A stretch of 64,000 nucleotides of DNA, taken from positions 3,844,001-3,908,000 of the forward strand of contig JAZGTN010000006.1 of assembly GCA_037783415.1 (NCBI GenBank). Direction: 5' to 3'. How positions within the stretch are numbered: the first letter of the stretch is position 1; each line of letters starts with the position of its first letter. Origin of the DNA: Leptasterias polaris. Lineage: Eukaryota; Echinodermata; Asteroidea; Forcipulatida; Asteriidae. The position numbers and the translations under genes were made by a program. Below the pieces are notes generated by a model. That model was given only the letters and a program-made list of their open reading frames with translations. It was not told the DNA's origin and ran no database searches. Below are positions 55,590-64,000 of this stretch, in pieces.

Positions 55590-56700
55590 AAGTTGGAATA
55601 TTTCATAAGGTAATTAAACACCTTTCGAAGTATAAAACCCATCGTCCACACACCCTCGTGGTCTGTCGTCCAGAGGCGTGCTTGCCGGTCATCATGGCCT
55701 CTTTTACTTTGTTCATCGGATCGAATGCTTCACCGGTGAGCATTTGGTCCTCTCACTTTGAGTTGAAGATTTGAAATTGTAGCTATGTAATAAATGAATT
55801 GAACACGGAGTTCTTACACCTGGACGTGTTTTCTTAGGTTTCATATTGGTTAATATGATCCCGGATGCGCGAATCCCGGATGGTTGGAAAACCCAAACCA
55901 TCACAATTCTCACAATTGTAAAAATCACATTTTTTAAAAAGCTATAGAAATGTGCGTGATTTTGAAGACACGGGGCACATGGATTCAGCCTTACCATCAC
56001 CTTACCGTGGGGTAAGGGGGTTGTACACCTGTAAGGCATAATAGTCTTGGAGATCCCGTCATCCGTGACCATATTCAATCCGTGCATGAGTTTGTCTCTG
56101 ACAGCAGTCGAGAAATGTCCTGAGATTTGAACGACGTGATTGAACCACGCACCATGATACACGGCCCATTATGCTTTATTGTTGCAAGGCTCGTAACTGT
56201 AGCACGATATGATAATAATAAAAAAAATGATGGTGAGTAACTAGGAATTAAAGTTATGAACTAATGAAGCGGTGTTAAAGCGTCAACATGAATAATATAA
56301 GAATGCTCGTCCCATTTAGAGCGCGGAGTGTGACAGCCTTGTGGACGCGAGGGGCGCGTTAGGTGGCATTGATGTAGCAGCCAAGGTGTCGAAGGATTTG
56401 GTCCCCGGGCGAACCGGCGATACATCGGCGGCTTCAAGCACTTGGCCTCTGGGAAAACTCTCCCGCGGACGGAGTTACAAAACATGGTTGTTTTAGATTC
56501 AAGCATCGTCGTGTCGTGTTTTTTATAAATTTGTCTGAGAGTTTCATGCGATATTTGCATAAGTTAGTCTCATTTTAATGACCCACCTTAAACCTTGTCT
56601 GAAAACATTCTTTTTCTTCATCTCATTGTCTATAATTGTCCATTTCTTTAGGCAGCGGGAAATTAAAGGATGGATAAAGACTTGTAGGCATCTATACCAT
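55590..56700. other. Unassigned DNA with possible minus-strand exon-like segments
   Basis: The minus-strand frame 55713-56162 reads, after an in-frame stop shortly upstream, GAWFNHVVQISGHFSTAV and later TPLPHGK, where a good donor (ACGGTAAGGT) occurs near 56013. A GC-rich segment at 56300-56480 is open in two minus-strand frames. I recognise no family in either, and no matching acceptors are clear. They could be exons of an unknown gene or relics of a mobile element. Confidence 0.25.
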
Positions 56701-56759
56701 GCCCGATATGGGGCAGAAGGTGTCCCAATACTTTAATACACGATTTTGCTCTTTTACAG

Positions 56760-56867
56760 ACGCACCCCTTAAAATTCTCTAAAACAATTCCCAAGATTCC
56801 CAGAACACACTGAAGACACGATAGGAGCTGGTACACCACAAAACGAGCACCGAAATGTGGGCAGCCC
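56760..56867 (+). repeat. Dispersed repeat with GATTCCCAGAA and GCACCGAAATG words, copy 2
   Basis: ACGCACCCCTTAAAATTCTC, CAATTCCCAAGATTCCCAGA, ACACACTGAAGACACGATAG, then ACGAGCACCGAAATGTGGGC. It is the inverted partner of 54783-54886, diverged by substitutions and small gaps. Confidence 0.6.
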
Positions 56868-56869
56868 TT

Positions 56870-59800
56870 TTAAAAAAACAGCCAAAGTCTTCAGCAGTTA
56901 TGAGCAGTTACAAAATAACCTAGTCCAGAGGTGAAACAAATAAATAATCTGAACAGGTTAGGTGGTGGCGCTAAGAGACAACATCCCTGTTCACATCCGT
57001 CTATCTCACCGCCATACTTCCCTCTTTCCTGTCCTCATATCACCCCCAGAATCACAATCCCAGTCACTATCTTTGTGGCACTATTTTTGTCGAAATGGGC
57101 GGTACGGGAAAGCGGGTAGTTAGTCAGCCCCCCTCTTTCATGCGTGTTAACCTCTCCGTGGTGGAGTATCTTGCCAACAACACGCACGTCCAGTCACTAT
57201 GGCAGCACCTGTATACCCCAAATTGTCACTTGAAGATTATGTGTTGGGGGATAACTGGAAATCTAAGTTCACCTTTAGTACGCGAACAGCTTTCTACTTC
57301 TAGAGTTTCCACTGGCATTAATCACTTTGGTAAAACAGTTTAATATGTGTAAACCCCCAAAACACCCCCCAAAAATATATACAAAACCTACGTCTTGGCG
57401 AAAGAAAGAGAAACAGTTGCTAAAACGTTTATTACAATATAAGTTTACATGTTCACGCTGTTTTCAAGACAATGTTTGCAAAATTTACAATCACATGTCA
57501 GCAAAGCAAGACTTGCGTTTGAAAATTACATTGTTTGAATGCACTTATCCGAAAACCACTGTGGTACAATCTCTTGATTATCTTATAATATAGGCTAGTT
57601 TTTATAAATACAAAGATAATTTGGTTTTACAGCGTTCTCCCTAATCAGAGAAATCAGTGCAGTTTCGTGGCCAATGCACCAAAAACCCACACGAGGACCA
57701 ATCTAAATGCACTCCAAGTGGTCTGGTTGGCTAGTTTTGTAATGAAAAACATTCACATCTCATTTGATATAATGTACAAGTGAAAAAACGGTTTTAAGTT
57801 AAATGACAAGCTAACTGATCACTAAACCAGTCACTAAAAAGTTAGATCTTTGTCTTCGGCACCCACATTCCCTCTAAACTTTAAACCACGTACCGGCTGC
57901 TTTCATTTTCAACTTTGTGAACCCAAGGGGACAAAAATAAATTTTATGTTCGAAGTAGATGATTACATTTGAAGCAGGAATCGACGTGTACAATACGATA
58001 AATACCTGATTTGTGGCCAGCATTAATGCGAAATGACCATTAGGCAACATTAAAGAAAGTAGAATGTATGGAATTCGCTTTAACTTCAACCCACTACAAA
58101 AAAAGCAGACGGCTTTTCCAGATTAAGGCGCACTTTTTTTACGTTCTCCCAAAACAAAAGATTCCACCGACTAAATCGCTGGGGCCATGCATACCTTTAA
58201 CACAATGGAGCATTCAGGTTTGGAACAATAGCGCCAACAAACCACGCAAAACATACTCCCCATTTTGATTTCTGCTGGATAGATGCAGTGCAGTTTCGTG
58301 CATTAGTATTACACAGAAGAGTTTTCAAAAGAAATGACAGAAAAACACCAGCAGTGGTTGTTGTTAGCAGAACCGGATTTATGGAACAAATATGATTGTG
58401 CAAGTATTGACATCCCCCGTTACTGTTGGAACCCTTTTTCGAAACAATGGACGAGAATGGTACAAAATCTTCCAAATGTGAATATGACTCCGAGTGATGT
58501 CGAGGTTGAAATGATCAAGCCCGGTACTTCTCTGACGATGTTGTACTGCTCATCAAAGAGATTAACGTCATTAAACTATAACACAGACCACAACGAGGAT
58601 CAACCCGATGACCTTTACTGACCGTAAGGTCATTGACACAACCAGGTAAGATTTTTATAAGCGTAGTAGACGAGGGGGAATTTTATTATTATTTGTTATG
58701 GCGAGTTATACGTGTTACTTGAACGGTGCATTCATAATCATGTCTTATATGTCAGTGGTGGTTTTATTTTAATCGTGTAATTCCCTTTGGGCAGGGTTTA
58801 ACAGCACCAAGTATATAGCGGACCACTATTTATTATTCCAAATGATATTTTTGAGTAGGGTCAAAGTAATGACACACAACCATAGATGATAGACTTATTT
58901 TTATGGAAACTGTTTTTAGAAAACGATGATTTCACGTCCAGACTTGATTTGGAAAACATACGCAAAGATTTTTATGCCATTTGGAATAAGCACATCGTCA
59001 AAAGGACACCTTCAACTGTAAACTCAAATTCCACTAAGGCCTATCTCAAATAGTTTTGGGTGATTGCAAAAAGAGGAAGACAAAATAATCTGAAATATGT
59101 TAGTTTTAAAACACACATCCAAAAAACCATGAGTCAATATAAAGTGTGAGGAAAACACACGCATGTTTTTCAACCCGGTAAAATCGTAGATTCATCTTTG
59201 CTCTCCAATTGTTTGGACCTAGTTTGTTTTTAGTGACGACTCCATAGTTTGTGTATACACGGACGCGAAGCGAGGACGTCCTCGCTCTGTTAAACCACCA
59301 TGATCCCTATTGTTAAAGTTCCCCGAGAGACACGCCCACAACGTCTAATATATATTCATGCATTTTACCACAAATTCTGCATGTTCATTTAGTAGTTATT
59401 ATGAAGAAGAACAAAATCTAAGACAAAGCAATTTCTTTGTTTCTTTGCACATCAAAGATATGTTTAATAGATTGGTTTTAATTTTTCCTGCATGCAACAG
59501 TCATGTGCTCTTACTGTTCATAACATCGTATTTACAGCATAGTAACATCGTGGTATCATCCGCTCAATAATCTGCAACCAGACCGGAAACTATTGCCCAA
59601 TGGCCCGATTCCTATGGGTTTATCGAATGACCAACGTTTCAAGTTTGACACATGAATGGCTTAATAATCTGAATAAATTGCAAGATAAATAAATAAATAA
59701 GTAAACTAGAGTTTAAAATGACATTATCTTACTGGCAAAATGACAGTGTCCCCCTACGAAAACAAGGGTTTAACCATGACTAAAAGATGGAGGTGACAAG

Positions 59801-60985
59801 CTGTTTGACTATCATTTTATACAACTGTTGGTATCATGTTGCGTTTACAAGGTTTTGCGTGAAACGTCCTGTTAGGAGGCTCTTCTTGTTTCTGGTAAAG
59901 AGCGCTGGTTTTCCCGTTTCTCTCTGTCTTTTCTATATTCGGTTATTCGTGTGAAATATCGCTATGGAATTGCGGACGTAATATCAGCATTCGGACCCTC
60001 TCCAAATGAACATCAATGTCGATGACTGGGCGTCGTGAAATGCGTAACTCCTATTGGTTGAGGTATCGCCACGTGACAGTGTTATTCCAGAAGATTTGAG
60101 ATTGCAGGGTTATACTTTATCCACTGACCCACTCAAAACAGAATTGGATGTAAATGGTCAACAAACGTGACACCATAAGTTATGTTGATTGCGCGATTAC
60201 GGACGTTTGTAAAAATGATTCTTTTAACACATAACACTGTCATAGATTAATAAATCGCGGTCGCAGGGGGCGATTAGTGTCTTTCAAAATGATATGCCGT
60301 TAAAAACTGACTATACCGTGACAATGTAGAAGTCCTTTATGTCTGGGAATTAAGGACGTCGATGCACTTGGCACTGGGCCTGACCCACGCAAAGCGTTTA
60401 TAATTAAACATTATGTGAACCTTTTAAACTTACGGTTTCAGGTTTAATTAAAACATGAAATTTGAGCTGACACCGAAGAAATATTCGAAATTAATAGTTT
60501 CATTAATCAAAAGCTGAAATATGGAAATTGAGATGTTTAATTGTAGATGGCAAGAGTGATACAAAATGACTGCGACAATAGACCTTAGTGTTCCTAAATT
60601 GTCTCTTTGAACCGTGAAGTGAAGGTGTCATTGTAAAATGCTTAACACTTCAGATTGTTGTTTCATCTGATCGTTGTTAGGAGAAAAAACCACACAGCAA
60701 AAACCTCAAAGTTCTTGTTTCGATTTTTAGTTTATTGTAGACCGCCTGTCTACATGTATAAATTAGTAGGAATTTATTTTGTTTTCGTAGTGTAAAGAAA
60801 GTGAGAGAAGCGACTACATTTGGGGAAGGGGAAAACAAAACTCTTTTATTTGAACGGGTTGAAGGTTTGAAGGAGAACTGGGGCAGCTGGATGTAAGAGA
60901 TTCAAATAGTATACTCCGTTTCTTATGTCATCCGAAGAGAACTTGTTAATCCAACTTGATTTGACTTTTTAAAAATATGATACCT
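56870..60985. other. Non-coding DNA, no gene recognised
   Basis: Mostly AT-rich. The frame 58334-58621 (95 codons, plus) begins TEKHQQWLLLAEPDLWNKYD and ends in an acidic tail; it is the least chance-like frame here but has no recognisable domain, and an opposite-strand frame of similar length (58197-58475) overlaps it. I leave it uncalled. No repeat family members were noticed. Confidence 0.4.
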
Positions 60986-61175
60986 AATTGAACGTGATTT
61001 ACCGTGAAAAGTGATTCAAGGTGATACTTTATTTAACGTGATTAAATCACGTTAATGCGTAATTTACCGTGATATGTGATTTAATGAGATACGTGGTTTA
61101 ACGTGATACGTGGTTTATTGTAACACGTGATTTACCGTGATGGTTTAATGTGATGCGTGATTTCAAGTCGTGATA
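60986..61175. repeat. Degenerate GTGATTTA-type tandem repeat
   Basis: About a dozen loosely spaced copies of ACGTGATTTA or variants (GTGATTTACCGTGA, GTGGTTTAACGTGA, GTGATTCAAGGTGA) occur over 190 bp with a base period of roughly 8 to 17. A perfect palindrome, TTAACGTGATT A AATCACGTTAA, sits inside at 61033-61055, where the array flips orientation. Non-coding. Confidence 0.75.
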
Positions 61176-61458
61176 CGGTGCTGATATTATCATGAGAAAC
61201 ATTGCCGTTATTTTAGGGGAACATGCCTTGGGTTGAATATATATGTTTACAGAATGTACATAACATTGTTTAGATTGAAAAAACAAATCTTCAGATTTGC
61301 AAATATAACTTACACTGTATAAAGATTGTCACGAAAATCTTTCTTGAATTATGTTTTCCTTCGAACGCTGTTTTTGAGAAATTAGAGGAAAACAAAACAG
61401 TTTTGATCTTGCGAGTCCAAAACCCGACGTTTGAAAACATTCAACAAAATATAGGTGT

Positions 61459-61570
61459 TTTTCACTAGTTTCTCATGACTCCGATGACTGATTGAGCTTA
61501 AACTTTCACAGGTTGGTTATTTCATGTAAGTTGGGTCACATAATTATTGTGGATACCGGTCTTTGAAAAT
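61459..61570 (+). repeat. Dispersed repeat with ACTTTCACAGGTTGGTTATTTC core
   Basis: TTTTTCACTAGTTTCTCATG, ACTCCGATGACTGATTGAGC, TTAAACTTTCACAGGTTGGT, TATTTCATGTAAGTTGGGTC, ACATAATTATTGTGGATA. The best-preserved copy of the family in this window; 15 G follow at 61614-61628. Confidence 0.68.
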
Positions 61571-61628
61571 GTTCAATGTTGGCCGTGTGCTTTAAAGAAA
61601 ATTCAAAAAATTCGGGGGGGGGGGGGGG

Positions 61629-62674
61629 TGTTAAAATTAAAACTGTGAGAACATTAGAAAACATGTGTTAGATAACCTTTTGAGGGCTATTTCTGGGAAT
61701 GTTATCCGAATGACATTTTTCTAAATTGAAATCAAAGCCTGCCTTACAACAAGAGACATGCGAGCCTCGTCCCTGTCGCGTCATCTCATTCAATACTCCA
61801 ACGTGGGTGTATTAGGCCCAAACTCAAGGCTGGTCGATGAGCCGACGGAGTCCCGTCTCAACCGACCCCGTCTAAATCTTTGAAGGAACTTCAAGGTGTC
61901 GCAGATGTCTCTCTGATAGTCAAACATGGATTGTAGATTATGCAAACATATTAATTGGAATGACGTGACTTTCTGATTTAAAGTGACACTGTACCAGCTG
62001 CAACTACATTAAAACAGCCTTGAAGATTTTTCTTTTAAATGAACATTTCACCTTTATTTTCTTAGAGGTTCTGGATTACTGTTCAATTTACTGCTGTTTT
62101 CACCTTTTCCTTGCTTTTGCATCATTGGAAGACATCCACAGAGGAGCTTTATTATTAGTGGAGCAAGTGTCATGAGCACTTTTGTGAAGACGTCATCATT
62201 ATTATTTTATGAAGTTAGTTCAAAGTCAAGTATCCTTAATTATCATATTTTTAAAAATTACTTTCGATCTGAATACTCACTCATCGTAAAGTTCATACCA
62301 GAAGAAAAAAATCAAGTTCAGTTCGAAGTAGTTTCTAAGTCAGGAAAAGAACATTTGAAGACAACCCCCTCAAGTAACCTTTGCCTATAACGATTGCCCA
62401 ATTGAAATAAGCACGGACGTCAACGTGCACAGAAATTCCACTAACAACCAGACAAAAGCTGTTTCTTTGGTTTTAGGAAAACGGGACCATCTAAATTTTC
62501 ACAACATTTTCAGAATTTAGTTGAATTGTTTGTTGATAAGGATGCCAACGCACATTCTTCCCATTTATGTTAAAGTTGTGACGATCACCATTTTATGAAA
62601 CACTCGCATCTAGAACCGATTAACAATTCAAATTTAACATGAAATTTCTCGCAATAACCGGAACAAACACTGTA
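61629..62674. other. Non-coding DNA, no gene recognised
   Basis: An AT-rich stretch with one 72-codon frame (62172-62390) lacking domains. A GTGGGTGTATTAGGC word at about 61803 also occurs at 36722, a short coincidence or repeat scrap. Confidence 0.45.
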
Positions 62675-62893
62675 AAAACTGGGGTGTTAAAATTCACACC
62701 ATGGGTGCTGTCACATAAAGATACACAAGACAGAATAAAAATTAACATAACAAAGGGTGTTGAAATAACACCAATGTAACTGTGTTGGCAGAAATTTGTG
62801 TCATTTTTAACACCCTATGGTGTAAATTTTGATTCTGTTTCCGGTATCTATATAATCACAACACCCATGGTGTCAACTTTAACACCCAAATTT
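62675..62893 (+). mobile_element. MITE-like element with AAAACTGGGGTGTTAAAATT ends, copy 2
   Basis: 219 bp with inverted ends (GGGTGTTAAAATTCACACCA, TGGGTGCTGT against ACACCCATGGTGTCAACTTT, AACACCCAAATTT). The interior AATAACACCAATGTAACTGT, GTTGGCAGAAATTTGTGTCA, TTTTTAACACC is the forward form of the interior of the element at 1907-2084. Inner ACACCATGGGTGT-like words recur, so the element is itself built of repeated short palindromes. Confidence 0.82.
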
Positions 62894-63283
62894 GTGAAGT
62901 GTATGAATAAGTAGTATAAGTTAATACAATTTATAACTGTACCAATTGTTCTCGGAGATATCCATCCCAGGTTCTACTGTCTAAAATACACAGATCTCAT
63001 TTTTATTCAGACGTTAATCGAATCCAATCACAGTCTTTCAAACGTTTGGGAAATCACAATAACCCCATCTTTTCCGAAGACTAGACCATCGAACTTTGAT
63101 TACATATCGACAGGTTGATTTTACGACGTTCTTATCAAACTTATTATGGAAAGACTACAAGTACAACGTTGCATTTGACTGGAAACTAATGGTGTGTATA
63201 GGCCTACTAATTCTTTTATACAATGTCATTTAAAGCCCGCGGACAACATTTGTAACATGCCCAAGACGAGTATCCGCGCCTTA
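62894..63283. other. Non-coding DNA, nothing recognised
   Basis: No frame, RNA or repeat seen in this 390-bp stretch. Confidence 0.5.
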
Positions 63284-63365
63284 TGCGACCCAACATAATA
63301 CATGAAATGACAAACCTGTGAAAGTTTTAACGCAATCAGTCACGAGAGTTACGAGAAAATAGTAA
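63284..63365 (-). repeat. Dispersed repeat with AAACCTGTGAAAGTTTT core, inverted copy
   Basis: TGCGACCCAACATAATACAT, GAAATGACAAACCTGTGAAA, GTTTTAACGCAATCAGTCAC, GAGAGTTACGAGAAAATAGT: the reverse complement of the family copy at 61459-61570, with the same order of words. Confidence 0.66.
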
Positions 63366-64000
63366 CAAATAAAACACAACAAAATTCTTTATATCTGAAC
63401 TCGATAGATTAAAACTAAATTATTTTCTAATTTCTTTAAAATATAGCATTCCAAGCAAGAATATTTTAAAGGCAGTTTTCATTATAATTATTTGACTAAT
63501 GTTGCGCACACACTGGGTAAAACTAATTGTTTTACTCATTTCTTAAAAATAAAGCTTTATAAGCAAACATTTCAAGCAAATATATTTCAAAGGCAGTTTT
63601 CGATATATAATTATTTTACTAATTACACACACTGAATTAATATTGTTATAATAAATGAAAGTCTCATTGTTACATTTCATTATTTTCTTAAGAGCGAGAC
63701 CAACACTTTCACTGAAATGTTCGCTGAGTTATAGAGCACTATAACTTCTCTCACTTAGAAAATTTGCCAAAAATTGATTCTTCCTCGAACTATGTACTTT
63801 ATGCCCTGTGAAATTGTAGTTATTGAAAACATCACTCGTTTGTTATGTGTAGCGCCTTAAAACGGCGTTTATCCGTTATGGAACCTATTTTGTTGTATTA
63901 AATGTCAAGATCAAGATCAAGCCTAAAAATACACCTTTCTATCTGTTTAAATTAATAAATTTGAAAAAATAACGCAAGATATTAAATATAGTGCATAATG
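63366..64000. other. AT-rich non-coding DNA with an internal duplicated segment
   Basis: Two segments resemble each other (AAGCAAGAATATTTTAAAGG, CAGTTTTCATTATAATTATT at about 63452 and AAGCAAATATATTTCAAAGG, CAGTTTTCGATATATAATTA at about 63573), a local diverged duplication of roughly 120 bp. No gene recognised. Confidence 0.5.

Noticed and set aside
58334..58621. 95-codon plus-strand frame
   Set aside because: Protein-like composition but no family recognised, opposite-strand frame overlaps, no splice or promoter support.

Overview
This is animal genomic DNA, almost all of it non-coding. There are no operons, no bacterial ribosome-binding sites and no gene-dense stretches. The only protein gene I can identify confidently is an Sp6-9-type (Sp8/Sp9-like) zinc-finger transcription factor on the plus strand, with its main coding exon at 45418-46836. 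The content points to a marine deuterostome, most likely an echinoderm and probably a sea star: tRNA-derived SINEs, short foldback elements whose ends begin GGGCCCAATTTCAT, CR1/L2-type LINE debris, many poly-G tracts and frequent AGGCCTA words. The sea-star assignment is inference from memory of similar repeats, not from a search.

Left part (1-33 kb). The first 83 bases hold two inverted stem-loops resembling the histone mRNA 3'-end signal. If real, a histone gene ends just outside the window. Then come small inverted-repeat elements (1026-1147, 1907-2084, 5413-5892, 12180-12322, 32584-32922), minisatellites (25-bp unit at 1633, 28-bp unit at 12968), tRNA-like SINE pieces (8945, 25375-25685 on the minus strand, 29325, 31925), a frameshifted 3' end of a LINE reverse transcriptase (22245-22515), and a nearly perfect direct tandem duplication of 1,291 bp (13338-14628 and 14629-15919).

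Middle part (33-51 kb). A 38-bp minisatellite at about 33447-33670 is followed by roughly 11 kb with few recognisable repeats leading to the Sp gene; this stretch is the best place to look for its control elements. The gene has a promoter-like region near 44.5-44.6 kb, a probable short upstream coding exon (candidate 45262-45282), the main exon, and a long AT-rich 3' region ending at a strong polyadenylation signal (51054-51059).

Right part (51-64 kb). This is again a mosaic of repeats: two copies of a GGGCC-ended foldback element (52673-52863, 55415-55585), several copies of a family carrying ACTTTCACAGGTTTGTTATTT, a pair of inverted dispersed repeats (54783 and 56760), a 54-base nearly pure G tract, a degenerate GTGATTTA array, and a second copy (62675-62893) of the element seen at 1907. 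Most open reading frames over 60 codons here are chance frames in non-coding DNA, and I have not called them genes.
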